A stretch of 64,000 nucleotides of DNA from Rhipicephalus microplus (taxonomy: Eukaryota > Arthropoda > Arachnida > Ixodida > Ixodidae). The notes under the pieces are model-generated. The model searched no databases. It was not told the origin of the DNA and saw only the letters and a list, made by a program, of their open reading frames with translations. A program made the position numbers and the translations under genes. The stretch is from contig NC_134700.1 in NCBI RefSeq assembly GCF_043290135.1, positions 155,946,053-156,010,052 on the forward strand. Reading direction: 5' to 3'. Positions 9,117 to 20,635 of the stretch are shown here, in pieces (the stretch's first letter is position 1; each line of letters begins with the position of its first letter).

Positions 9117-10670
9117 ACGCGAACACTTCGTTGTCGTCTTCATGTGATTTTTTTCTTCGAAATTGGTATTGACGTTTTGTTTGATGTAATCCTGGCACAA
9201 AATATGGTTCAGATATGATTAGTATTTGAGATATGTAAAAGGATTTCTTTTTAATGGTGTCGCTCTCCAACAGAACAGCTGTCCAAACTAAAACCCCCTT
9301 CCTACCACCACATCAAGCCCCCCACCCCCTTTTACATTCTTCTCTGACCTGTCACTTGCAGGGCTAAACGCTGTGTCTGCGGCTTGCCACCCGAGTTGAC
9401 TTTGAGACTCCTGCTCTATTCACACATCGGCTTGCGCACTTTCGTATGCCCCGTTGTTTATGCATCGAAAATAAACTTAACTAAAGCTTTCACTAGAAAA
9501 ACCGTTCCTTCCGTCCAGCATGGCGTTATCGACTGCGATGTTTTTTTAAAGAAAGGAACCATGAATAAATTCCATACCAAATTTGAAAAAAGAGGCCAAG
9601 GCATTCCAGAGAAAAGAGCTCAAGTGTCTGACTTAACCTATTTTCTTTTGTTTCATCTTTTGCACTATTGAGGTTTCAGCCTCGCAACGTTCGCGGCGAC
9701 GTATATATGTTACACGTTTTGTAAAGAGACCATGCCACATCTAAGTATTCCCAGCCATTGCATGTGTTTTTGAATTTGGTGCTCGGTAGATTTTGGGGCT
9801 CAAGCCACACATCTTGTTTTTTGTAAGTGCACCTAGCCATTGTTTAGGAACCCTTGCAAATTATGTATGTTTTGAACGTGATTTGGATGCTATTCTTTTC
9901 TAGAAACAATTGCACAAAAGTACTTTTTCGCGCACAATGGTTGTGTGCCTCACCAAATCCATCTTTGCCACGCATAGTTCACACATTATTGAGATGCTGG
10001 CGGCACAACCCTAAAGTATGCTGCTGTTGTCTCATGGCGAAACTGCCTAATGACCTTTCACCGTAAGCAGGCCATTTATTCGAATAGCAAGACAGCTACT
10101 GATGGATAAGAGGTAGGTGTTGCTTCGCGCCCTCATTAGTTAGACATGCCCACAATTAACATCATGTGACCTGCACGTCAAAGTAGGATCGTTGATCTTG
10201 GTCGTCTGCCGGTCGAGCCAGAGAAAAATGTGCTGAATTTCGGGGGGACAAATGATTCTGCTGTAATTGTTCCAGGAGCCATTCGCAGCTTCATAATTAC
10301 CCTACTTTACTGATTCCTCCAATGTAGAAAAGACACCTGCGTGGAGTTCAGTGTGTAAGAGATAAAAAGAGTAGGCCATGTTGATTGTTGAGAGCGGGGG
10401 AATGACCATCATGGTGAAAGCTTGTTAATTGGAGCATGGTTAATTCAAACTTTTAGTTATTTTGAACTGACGACCAGGTGCCGGCACCACCCTGTGTATT
10501 TGCAGGATAGAAAACTCCCGATAAATTGAGGCCTTCGTATCCGGAATGGGTAATTTTAACTGGGAACTCCTGGTTATCATCGCTCCTCTGAGAAACCGGC
10601 CCTAAGTGATCACCACGTGTTGGAAAGCCAAATCAAACCAAATTTAATAGAAATTCACAAAACAAAACAG
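9117..10670. other. Unassigned sequence with a splice-acceptor/poly(A)-signal pair
   Basis: No recognised gene. A pyrimidine-rich tract ending CACTTGCAG at 9361 is followed by AATAAA at 9470-9475, which together look like the boundary of a short terminal exon. The coding content between them is not recognisable. Confidence 0.35.
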
Positions 10671-10795
10671 CAGCATTTCAGAGCAGCTGAGTATTCAAAC
10701 ACTGCACTGGAGCCCTCAGCTGCAAATGATGTCCATCAATCAAGTCGTGACGGAAGAAACTCAAAGAAAATTCAGAATACTTATCACTTTTAAAT

Positions 10796-11029
10796 TTGAT
10801 TACACAGACAGACTGCGACGTCAATAAACATGTTTTAGAGACAAAGAGTTCCGCATTTTCCGTACGAGAAGATTTTTCACCAGAAACCCGGCTCCCCCGA
10901 CGGAAGCTGATCGAATTTGCGAAAACACAGAAAAATGTGTATAAGCTCTCTGTGGACAAGCTACGAATTGCTCCCAAGACATACATATATGACTCTGCGA
11001 GAAACACAGTTATCGAATCTGTTATATAG
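10796..11029 (+). pseudogene. C-terminal remnant of CR1-like LINE ORF1
   Basis: The frame encodes FSPETRLPRRKLIEFAKTQ, then YKLSVDKLRI and KTYIYDSARNTVIE. This pattern (basic helix, then VDKL and a Y-x-YD block) is typical of the C terminus of arthropod LINE ORF1 proteins, which bind the element RNA. There is no usable ATG at the start, and stops lie immediately upstream. It ends at a TAG 19 bases before the ORF2 ATG. Confidence 0.6.
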
Positions 11030-11047
11030 CTACAGCGTTGCGCGCGC

Positions 11048-11965
11048 ATGCAGAATAAACAACGAAGGCATGCTGATACTTCACTATCACTGTCAATAAC
11101 AAACACACGCAGAATTATGTCAAAACAGGATTTGATCTCTACTTTTCTAGATGACAGTAGTTCTAAAATTGTCGCCTTCACAGAAACGGGACTAAATCCT
11201 GACATCAGTGATGATGAAATCACCACCTCAGCTAGCTTGTACCATATCTACAGGTGTAGTCGCACTGGTAAAAGAGGAGGCGGCGCTTTGGTTGGCATAA
11301 AAAAAAACCATCACTTCATTTTTAGTGAACAATATATCTGATCCCGAAATAGTTTGCTCCCTGCCACGATGGTCTACTGGCTAAGATACTCGGCTGCTGA
11401 CCCGCAGGTCGCGGGTTCGTATCCCGGCTGCGGCGGCTGCGTTTCCAATGGAGGCGGAAATGTTGTAGGCTCGTGTGCTCAGATTTGGGTGCACGTTAAA
11501 GAACCCCAGGTGTTCGAAATTTCTGGAGCCCTCCACTATATACGGCGTCTGTCATAATCATATGGTGGTTTTGGGACGTTAAACCCCACATATCAATCTA
11601 TCAATCGAAATAGTTTGGGTAGCCTCTACCATCTATTCCTCCAAAATCCTTGTAGGCTGCTGCTATTGAGCGCCGGACTTCGCTTCTTCCTTCAATATTA
11701 TGCTATCAGACAGTACCAACAAGGCATGTGAAATTTTTAAAGCAGACATAATTTACACATAAGGTGACTTTAACTTTCCCCTCATTGACTGGGCCACGCT
11801 GTCATCACCATGTCAGACGTGAAATGATTTTCTTAACTTAACTCTAGAATTCAACCTCTTCCAAACTGTTCTGAAGCTTACACGTGGTGCAAACATTCTA
11901 GATCTCATTCTAACTACTGCTCCGGACACAACACGTAAAACGAATTACTTGGACGGATTCAGTGA
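11048..11965 (+). pseudogene. CR1-like LINE endonuclease region, interrupted by a SINE
   Basis: ATG at 11048 opens ORF2. The first part shows the glutamate motif FTETGLNPDISDDEI and GKRGGGALVGIKK. The SINE at 11357-11605 interrupts it. After the SINE the frame resumes with YSSKILVGCCY, GDFNFPLIDW and GFSDHTLLQ, which carry the catalytic Asp/Asn and Ser-Asp-His motifs. In-frame stops (after GCCY, before GDFN and after SSPCQT) show decay apart from the SINE. The domain nicks target DNA for target-primed reverse transcription in active relatives. Confidence 0.8.
11357..11605 (+). mobile_element. Ruka-like SINE inside the CR1 LINE
   Basis: Forward SINE with A box (TGGTCTACTGGCTAAGATAC), B box (GGTTCGTATCC) and tail GTTTTGGGACGTTAAACCCC followed by (ATCT)n. 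It is flanked by the perfect 12-bp duplication CGAAATAGTTTG at 11345-11356 and 11606-11617. The duplicated bases are LINE endonuclease sequence, so the SINE is younger than the LINE. Confidence 0.93.
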
Positions 11966-14072
11966 CCACACGCTACTCCAAGTAGAGAGAAACATACACC
12001 AACCTGTAGCCGCTGTACATATAAAACAAATTCGAGACTATAATAAAGGCAATCATCAGGAGATTAATTATCAACTAACATTGTTATTTGAAAATACTTT
12101 CCTACCTTGCTTCCACAATCGATCTGTCGAAGAGAAGTGGCTGCTTTTCAAGCAAATTTTGTGTACGTTAGTAGACAAATATGTACCCCTGGTGAAAATT
12201 AGCAACGATAAATCAAATCCGTGGTTCACTAAAAATCTTCAGAAAATGCGGAATAAAAAAAAGCGGCTATATAGTAATGAAAAGTGCTCGGGCAGTTCTT
12301 TTTGTCGGCTCAAATATAAAGCCTGCATAAAAGCATATTGCGCTGCTTTAAGTAAGGCTAAGGCGAAGTATGATTTTATTTATCTACCCACACTACTGAA
12401 AACCAACCCAGCTAAATTTTGGAAAGTCATCAATCTCACCAGCGAAAACCAAGACATATCATTACACGATTGCAATAACGTCCCTCTTTCAGCTAGACAA
12501 TGCCCAATAGCACTTCATTCCTTTTTCATTTCAGTCTTCACGAAAGAGAACAGTACAAACATACCCTACGTAGCCGAGCTTGACTACCAATTCATGGAAG
12601 CAATGGACATTGAGCTAGACGGCATAGTTAGTGCCATAAAAAATCTCAAGTTATTTTCGTCATGCGGTGTAGATGGAATCAATTGCAAGGTGTTGAAAAA
12701 TACAGTAATGGTCTCAAGCAAAATTCTACTCTATATTTTCCGGCAGTCTCTAGACACTAGCATAATACCGTCTGACTGGAAGTTGGCAAAAGTAATACCA
12801 ATATTCAAAAGTGGGAATAAAACCTCATGTGAAAATCACTGTCCTATTTTGTATACATGCATTTGTTGTAAATTGCTAGAACACATCATCGCTTCGCATA
12901 TTTACAGACATCTGGAGTCCAATAATTTCGTTTTCAAAAATCAACACGGTTTCCGAAATGGTTTTTCGTGTGAGACTCAGCTATTCGAGCTAACCACAGA
13001 TCTTCATGCAAATATGGACAATAATCATCAAACTGACTGCGTGTTCCTGGACTATTCGAAGGCTTTTCACCAGGTTTCACACTGTCGCCTGATATCGAAA
13101 CTATCCACCTTGAAGTTAGACTCCCGTACACTATCATGGCTTCGCAATTTTCTATCTAATCGGCAGCAGTACACAGCAGTCAACAATTTTTCTTCTTCTC
13201 TAACTGTTTTTTCAGGTGTACGAAAAGGCAGCGTACTCGCACCATTACTTTTCCTCATATTCATAAATGATCTTCCGCAACATGTTTCTTCTTGCATCGG
13301 GGTATTCGCCGACAACTACATTATTTACCGCCCAATCAAAAACTTCAATGATCATCTGTCACTTCAAAATGACCTCGATGTAAATAATGGTTGGTGTAGT
13401 ACATGGCTCATGACTCTAAATGTCTCAAAATGCAAAGTAAAGTCATTCACACGTAAATCTAGCAGATCCGAATTTTCATACAGCATTAATCAGTTCATTA
13501 TCTTGATTGCAACGCAATATTGGTAATTGGGCATTATACTTACACCTACTCTGTCGTGGTTCGACCACATTAAAGCAATCTCTGCCAACGCCTCCAGGTC
13601 ACTTGGTTTCTTAAGACGTAATTTGAAAGCTGCACCTTCAAGCATTCGCAAAGTATCATACTTAACCCTGGGTTGCCCTCAACTAGAATATGCCTGTTCG
13701 ATCTGGTCTCCCCATCAAAAATACTTAATTGACACATTGGAAAAAAATCAGAATAGGGCAAGCCGCTTCATTGCCAATAAATGCAGTCCCCATTTCAGTA
13801 TATCGTATATAAAACGACAACTTTCACTGGCACTCTTGAACATCCATCGTGAAATTGCCTTGATTTTATTCTGTCATAAAATCACACACTCATCCCTAAT
13901 CACCGTTACTGGTCTGCACAAATTATATATCACCTCACGTAGATTATACAATCATCTCAGCTATTCCCATATATACGGCTCTACAAACGCGTTCAACAAG
14001 TCGGCACTCCCACGTGCCATTATTCTCTGGAATAGTTTGCCTGGTTACACTTGCAGCCGAGACAAATCATGA
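11949..14072 (+). pseudogene. CR1-like LINE reverse transcriptase
   Basis: Reverse transcriptase part of ORF2, copying element RNA at the insertion site. Ordered motifs: CGVDGINCKVLK (finger), CVFLDYSKAFHQVSH (motif A, catalytic Asp), VRKGSVLAPLLFLIFINDL, then IGVFADNYIIY at the place of the FADD box, so the second catalytic aspartate is now asparagine. A TAA at 13524-13526 interrupts the frame, and the same frame continues with LGIILTPTLSWFDHIKAIS and the C-terminal thumb region (LEYACSIWSPHQK). The NYRPI motif is also altered (NHCPIL). Non-functional. Confidence 0.88.
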
Positions 14073-14613
14073 AACATTCCGTCATATGTTATCAATTCAC
14101 TTCACAAACTTCACCGAGTAGATGCCTTTCTGGAGCGGAAGGATGAATTTTGGGAACTTTTTAACCCTACACCATCATAAAGCAAATCCCTCGTATGCTA
14201 CGTCAGATGAGCTATTTCTGAGTGGCAGTCATCCGGCCTATCGCCATTTTTTTTCCCTCGCGCAGTAAATTCGCCCCACTGTATTGCCGCTATGAAATGT
14301 ATCATTTTTTTCTTCATCGCGCATTGTATGAGTTTTTATTTTGTAAAACATGAACTTGTTTCAAGATTGTTGCTGCTGTGACGTCTAACCGCTCTCTTCT
14401 TGTGCTCGATAAACGCACACTTTCGCTAACTGTTTGCATGCGTTCGTCATCTTTACATGTATATACTTATCTATAATGCTTTCTGTTTATTATATTGTCA
14501 TTGTATTTTCCTCATGTATTTTTGCCAACTCTATATGTATATGTACATGTATCTATAATGCATCGCCCCCCTTACACTCAATGCCCCACCCCTGGGGCCT
14601 GCAAGGTACCTTG

Positions 14614-14616
<3 letters not shown>

Positions 14617-14669
<53 letters not shown>

Positions 14670-14680
14670 TAGAGAGAGAC
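14617..14680. repeat. (AT)n then (AG)n microsatellite
   Basis: About 20 AT units followed by AG repeats at the 3' end of the CR1 LINE, probably grown from its tail. Confidence 0.95.
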
Positions 14681-14984
14681 TATTACGTGTTGTTGTATAG
14701 TGCTAATATGTCAACGAGTAAACATGTATGTTGCCTCTCTCTACTGCTCTCAACTCCATGATTGTGATTGTGTGCACAATGCTCTAAAGTTTGCGAAATA
14801 AAAGCGAACGTAAAGACAGCAAATTTAACACGATGGTTTCCTGATTACTAAATAATTATAAAATATGAGGTAATGTGCCTAACTAAAATAAAACAAAGCC
14901 GAAAATGGAGGACAATAAAAAAAGGAAATAGAACAACTCGCCCAAGCAACTGCTTTAGTAAAGTGCTTAAAGTATATGGGCTGG
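14681..14984. other. Unassigned sequence
   Basis: AT-rich, nothing recognised. It ends at the left target duplication of the next SINE. Confidence 0.5.
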
Positions 14985-15001
14985 ATTACAAGTACTGCCT
15001 G

Positions 15002-15238
15002 TTCGGTGGTCTAGTGGCTAAGGTACTTAGCTGCTGATCCGTAGGTCGCGGGCTCGAATCCCGGCTGCGGCGGCTGCATTTGCGATGGAGGTGAAACTGT
15101 TGTAGGCCTGTGTGCTCAGATTTGAATGCACGTTAAAGAACCCCGGGTGGTCGTAATATTCGGAGCGCTCCACTACGGCGTCTCTCTTAATCATATGGTG
15201 GTTTTGGGACGTTAAACTTTTCATATCAAATTATCATC
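15002..15238 (+). mobile_element. Ruka-like SINE with 17-bp target duplication
   Basis: Forward SINE with A box GGTCTAGTGGCTAAGGTAC, B box GGCTCGAATCC and tail GTTTTGGGACGTTAAAC. It is flanked by the perfect 17-bp direct repeat ATTACAAGTACTGCCTG at 14985-15001 and 15239-15255. This is one of the cleanest insertions in the window. Confidence 0.94.
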
Positions 15239-15255
15239 ATTACAAGTACTGCCTG

Positions 15256-15860
15256 CGGTGGGGCGCAAGCAGTACTCGAAGGGCTAATGACGCAAAATTT
15301 TGAGGCGGCGATAACCTACGAAATCAATTCCCGTGAACATGCGTATACCCTCTGCATGATATCAGCGAATAAATCTGGAAAAATATGTTCTAAATTGATT
15401 TTGAAGTTTAAGCGAGCGATCAACTTTGTCGTGCTATTGGTAATGGGGATCCTTGAGGACCTCTCTACTTCGCTCACGTGACCATGGCGCAGCAACTTAT
15501 GACGACGTGTGATGACGTTATAGCCGCCATTTTTATTGGGTCGCGTTTGCTCTAGCAGACTATATACTGAACAGCTGCTTGCGAGTGCGTGGCCGGGGCA
15601 CACGAATTGAATGTTTTGTATTTGATGACATTGCTAACCTGTTTATTGTTCGAAAGAACTTCTTTATGAGAACCGTGCGAAAGTGCGTCACAGTACTGTG
15701 TGCTGTCATTGTCGAGCGTTGCACCCGTTAGGCGGTGATAGTTGCACACGGTGTCTTGTCGTTTTTGAAAGTGAAACTTACACTAATTGGTAATGACGAG
15801 CCTGTAGTTAATTATCTCTATCGCGCTGAAAAGAACAATGTGTCGTGTTATGACTAACAG
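15256..15860. other. Unassigned sequence
   Basis: Contains TGACG-type motifs (GATGACGTTA near 15511) but no recognised gene or repeat. Confidence 0.45.
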
Positions 15861-15891
<31 letters not shown>

Positions 15892-16490
15892 TCTATTTAT
15901 TTTAATCTATTGATACTGCAACTCCTTAAGGAGTTTTAGCACAGTGGGATACAATGCGTGAACAAAAATATATAATAAGATTCATTTACAGGAAGATAGC
16001 AATACTAATTTTAATAATACTTTTAAATAAAGAGAAAACAGACATATTCATATAAAGATGATAAAGATAACAAAATTCATGTCCAATGACCCAGCAAAGC
16101 AATTACCGAAAGTGCGAATGAAACAAGACAACAGGCAACGGGGATGCAAAAAAGTCAGTAACTGAAAAAGAATAACTGATCAAGTTTCAGCCGTCAAACA
16201 ACGATAAGAATTCTGAGAAAGAAGTTGCTTCAACGATGTTGCTGCTAAGGTTATTCCGATCTGAGACTGTTCTTGGAAAAAAAGGAATACTTGAAGCAGT
16301 CGTTATGAGAACGGAATGGAGTGATTGTTAGTTTGCGTCTTTGGCGTGTTGAATAACCGGAAAAGAACGAAATACATTGGCGAGCTTTGACGTCATAGTG
16401 CCCCTTGATTAACTGATATAAGAGTTTTAAACGGGATAAACGGTCTCTTTCACCTGACACCAAGAAGGCATTGCTGCAAACAAACATGAG
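15861..16490 (-). mobile_element. 3' end of a CR1-like LINE
   Basis: Read on the minus strand: a C-terminal coding remnant, a 3' untranslated region of about 350 bp, and a (TAAA)n tail (TTTA repeats at 15863-15904 on the plus strand). The tetranucleotide tail and 5' truncation are typical of CR1-group LINEs. Confidence 0.7.
16251..16487 (-). pseudogene. C terminus of a LINE reverse transcriptase ORF
   Basis: The minus-strand frame contains ISFFSGYSTRQRRKLTITPF and NDCFKYSFFSKN. This resembles the conserved C-terminal block of CR1-type ORF2 proteins (thr-pro-phe, then cys-phe-x-tyr-ser-phe-phe, before the W-N-x-L-P segment; compare HSFFPTTVSEWNALP in the LINE at 45.6 kb). Only the last 80 or so codons remain. 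Confidence 0.65.
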
Positions 16491-17850
16491 GCCTAAATTT
16501 TTGGGTCAGTACCCCTTTAAAAGCAATACTGGCAAGGATAAAAAAACACCTATCAGAGCACCCGCATTACCCTTCTAATGCAGGCACGCTCTACAAAGAA
16601 ATCTTGATAAAAAGAGCGTACACGCACCAGTTATTTATTGCAACGCTGTTCTGTACATCACTCCTGTATACGCTTTTGCTGATCACTGCGTCTCTTTTTT
16701 TTTCACCTAGAAAAAATGAATGACACTAAAGATTTGTACACGCTCGTTGACGGCAAACTGTCAAGTGTCACAATTGGATGTGCTCATTTTTCGTACATAA
16801 GATGTGTTACTCAGCGTCCTTGTGCATTACACGTACCTATAGTGGGGTTCATTTCTCTTCTACGCGAAGGACCGAACCAGCGCTGTTGCTCTTCTGTGTC
16901 GGTCATTTAATCCTGCCGAAAGAAAGGCGGTTTGTTTCGACAGAAGATTCCGTGTTGCTTTTTCTTGAAAACATATTCCAGGTTCATCGCCGTGACTAAT
17001 ATTGCCAGCGTCGCAAGTTTTGTATTGCGAAAGTTACCCCGCACCGACGTTCTCCTTCGCGCAATAGTATACGTCAACACAGAAGCTCTACAAAAGCAAA
17101 AGAGAAACACGCAGCTCATATCACACATACCTGCACCAAAATACACGTGGCTGCAATCCGTGGGGAGATGGTGGTGACTGTGCTTTGTCAACCAAAGTCG
17201 TTGCACGCACTCCAATGACGTCAAGCTACGGAGTTCCATGAGCTTTGCTGCACATTCAGGAAGAGATATATTCCCAGGAGCGAAAATTTCGAAAGTGTGA
17301 CGCTGAGTAGAAGTGGGTGGTCAGCTGGCGGCCGAAGGCAATTACAACACAATATCTCAGAGTACTAGAATGGGAAGGTACCCTGCGGTGTTACAACAGC
17401 TTATGGAGAACGAGGGGCAAGCCAGTACTTGCGAAGGCATCATTTCGTAGTTACAAACGTTGCAACGTTGCCGTATTTCGTCCTTTTCAGTCATCATTAA
17501 CAGAAAACTGATGATTTTTCAAGTGGGCAAGTGAAATATTACCCCCGAGCTTGAGCTGTGAATTCAGATTATGATGACGTGAAGAGATTTAAGACGAATT
17601 TAAATCTATATTTTTTCGTTAGCAATGATGAACTCCGGTCAGGCCCTGACAAGACTGATGCAGTCCTCCGCTTACTGCGCCCTGAAAGACCGAAGGAGTC
17701 ACAGAGTTTCCATGGCCTCACTTCCTATTTTCGCCGGTAGATCCAGAACTTCACCTCAATAGCTGCTTCACTATACCAGCTACTTTCCTCCAACGTCCCT
17801 GTCCTGATCGAGGTCTTGCGCTGGCTTTTACACGACCTCATCTGATCTAT
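16491..17850. other. Unassigned sequence
   Basis: No recognised genes. At 16690-16717 a good acceptor-like tract (TTTTTTTTTCACCTAG) precedes a short open stretch, but nothing supports an exon. Confidence 0.45.
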
Positions 17851-17917
17851 CACACACACACACACACACGCACACACACACACACACACACGCACAAACA
17901 CACACACACATACACAC
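17851..17917. repeat. (CA)n microsatellite
   Basis: CA repeat with CG and AA interruptions. Confidence 0.96.
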
Positions 17918-19271
17918 GAACGTTAGTCTCCTTCGTACGCCTTCGCTCAGAACTCTCATGACCCCCCCCCCCGCAGGTTCTGCCGTTTATTAGCAAATAT
18001 GGGGTAGGTCTTAGGTGGGTGGCGGCGCGAGATTAAATTACCGCGGTCTCGGCCAGCAACGTAGCGCAGAAGTTACTGCTGGGTCAGCGTATACGTACGT
18101 TGGCCGCAAAGAGATGGAAAGAAGCTTCAGACGTGTCGTCATGTCCTTTGTTGGCTGAAAATATGATCCCATGGGCAATTCCAAGCCGCCAGCTGTGATA
18201 TCCAAAGCATTCCTTATTGTTACATTATCACTTTCTGTGAAGAGTTTACTATTGCCGTATATCCACCAGCGAAGCTCTTCAACTTGTCTTCCGAAGCTAA
18301 CGTATTCGTCAGCCAGTGGTATCCACGTTCTGCAAATGATAATGTTTTCCACAAGTGTGTCTCACGTGCTTTACACACCATGTTTTTCCGCACATTAGCA
18401 GGACCGTTTGAAACTGGCTAATGTGGAATAAATGTCCGTCATTATTGACTAAACGATTCCTGCCATTGGCTAGTGCTCACGTTAGTTGGTTTGAACTGAC
18501 CCTGCAGCACATTTTCAAGTAATCGCTGAATGATCCCAATATCAGTGTTTACTTTTTAAGAAATCTCAATGAATGCCAAATTCATTTAAAATACTGTAAC
18601 TGGCCAACCTTCCTGTCGTTCGTTTCCTCCTCTTCCTCCTCATCATCTGTGAACTGTATGTGAATAGAGTTAACCCCGTTTGCGCGCTTTCTGGCTCCAT
18701 TTTTTCAAGAGTGAGATAATGATAAAATCTAGGCAGGGGGCTGTAACAAGTTGTCAAGAAGGTACTAAGCGCAGTGTTCATCATTACCATTTTCTTGCGT
18801 TTTATCAACGCGCGCTTCGCTTCCACTGTGATCACGAGCCCGCTCGCTCATACGCAACACTTGAGGGAGAGGTAAAAGTATTGCTGGGCCCCTTGCAGTA
18901 TTGACTATAAATGCAATATAGCCTAGTATTGATTGAATGGTGGTTGAATGACTGCAAATGTTGTGGAATTGTTGGCAAATATCGGCAAGCTTTGACTACA
19001 GTGTGCTTTAACTCGCGCCACTATTAGTGCACTAATATGGCTCTCTACGCCATTTCAGTTTCTGCGTAATATGCACATATACTTTATGTATCTTTCTTCA
19101 TGAGCAAGTAGTATTAAAAAAAGAATCATTGCTACAGACACTGTTAGTGAAACGAAAAAGCTTAAAAACTCTCGACATGTCAAAGCTGCATTTTCCTGGC
19201 CAACCCGGTTATGACAGTAAGCATTCGAAAACTATAGATAAAAAGCAGAATAACATTTGAACCCAGCCTGA
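17918..19271. other. Unassigned sequence
   Basis: No recognised gene, RNA or repeat. Confidence 0.5.
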
Positions 19272-19280
19272 AAAGTTTGA

Positions 19281-19473
19281 TTGATATTTGGGGTTTAACA
19301 TCCCAAAACCATATATGATTATTAGAGACGCCGTAGTGGAGAGCTCCGGAAATTTCGACCCCCTGGGGTTCTTTAACGAGCACCGATATCTGAGCACACG
19401 GGCGTATACAACAATTCCGCCTCCACCGGGAATGCAGGCGCCGCAGCCGGTATTTGATTCCGCGACCCGGTGT
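19281..19473 (-). mobile_element. 5'-truncated Ruka-like SINE
   Basis: Minus-strand SINE lacking the A-box head; it stops inside the B-box region. The conserved tail (read on plus as GGGGTTTAACATCCCAAAACC) is at the left. A 9-bp direct repeat AAAGTTTGA at 19272-19280 and 19474-19482 flanks it, which suggests truncation happened during insertion. Confidence 0.8.
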
Positions 19474-19544
19474 AAAGTTTGAGCACATTGATACCTGTGG
19501 TATAACATCAATGCTACACTCACCAGCATAAAAAATACAAAAAA

Positions 19545-19760
19545 CGAGGCCTGCGCGGAACGCGCAGCACTCTCACAATGAAAGCTGGAAGAGTAGCCTT
19601 TAGAGCCCTTTTTTGACACTCTTTGGGTACCTGCTGCAAACTGACCTGCAGGGTACCCACTACACCATCGATCATTGTGTAGTAGGCAGGCACTCACTAT
19701 GCCATCTTTTGTCATTCTTCGGAGAAGCGGGGTACCCGTTGCACACTAGCAAGAAATTAT
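19545..19760 (-). repeat. Probable interspersed repeat with GGTACC-type motifs
   Basis: GGTACC-type motifs occur at GGGTACCTGCTGC, AGGGTACCCACTAC and GGGGTACCCGTTGC, spaced over about 120 bp. The GC-rich, stop-poor minus strand and this periodicity look like a dispersed repeat. I cannot name the family and see no second copy in the window. Confidence 0.35.
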
Positions 19761-20630
19761 GTTAAAATGTGTTATAGGTACTCCTGCAATTAGCTTATAG
19801 GCCGTAATAGGACGTCGCTTAAAACTTGATTTCACAACTGTGCATTCTGTTTACCGGCTGTGCTTTTTACTAAGATTAGTAGAATTTTTGTTTGCGAGCC
19901 TACTGTCGACAAATCAAAAATAAAGTTAGATGCAGCACAAATAGTCTACCACATTATCATTTTCAATCAGCGCACACTGAGAATATTCAATGTGGCGTGA
20001 ACATATTTCTGAGTACGGCCCAGGGCACATCATACGGTATAAGCAGGCAGATAAGATTTGGAGTGTTGCCCCTGGAATAAACGAGAATCCGCGTGTGGAC
20101 GCATTTGCATAAACCCTTGGCTTTTATGCCTGTGTTTTCTATAGGAAACATTGATAACGGAAGCAGGAAACCTAAGCAGCTCAGAATAAAAACTGGAAGA
20201 TGATCTGCATCTCCCTGTACGCTGGCGGCAAAATATTTCCTTAGGGCCCTAAAAGGACGGCACGAAAATTCCATTTTCGAAGAAAACCATTTTTCTATAG
20301 TAATAAATAGCTGCGTTTGCACAGCGCAGATTTCAGAAGCACTGTGAAGAAAAGACAGACAGGATGTAAAGATATATTGCGCTTCTTAATGAAACTGATG
20401 TGATGTTATTTCCTAGCTCATCGCTCAAATTTATGCTTTCCAACGCGCAACTCGGAAGTCGAGCTAGCGTCGAATGTAAAATAAATGTTTCAAAAAGCTT
20501 CAACTTTGTACACCCTTTTGTCGAGCAGAGCTTAGGCTTAATTCATATATTTGTCTGAGCGCTTGTAGCAACAAAGAGAAATTCTTGCGTCTCAGTCAGA
20601 AAAAAGTCGGAGCTTTGCCACAGAGGCGAA
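19761..20630. other. Unassigned sequence
   Basis: No recognised gene or repeat. Confidence 0.5.
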
Positions 20631-20635
20631 GCAAT

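Larger units (their letters stand above)
10680..14616 (+). mobile_element. CR1-like LINE, nearly complete but dead
   Basis: Forward-strand non-LTR retrotransposon. It has the end of ORF1 (10796-11029), an apurinic-type endonuclease split by a SINE (11048-11965), a reverse transcriptase (11949-14072), and a 3' untranslated region ending near GGGGCCTGCAAGGTACC at 14595-14611, followed by an AT repeat. Motifs are of the CR1/L2 group (GDFNFPLIDW, GFSDH). Multiple stops, a mutated catalytic motif and the SINE insertion show it is inactive. The upstream part of ORF1 is too decayed to place the 5' end. Confidence 0.85.

Noticed and set aside
8683..9147. 154-codon forward frame
   Set aside because: It is the antisense shadow of the decayed I-clade ORF1 on the minus strand.
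16716..16910. Possible exon after a strong acceptor-like tract
   Set aside because: No recognisable domain, no convincing donor, and no partner exons; kept only as a remark in the region entry.
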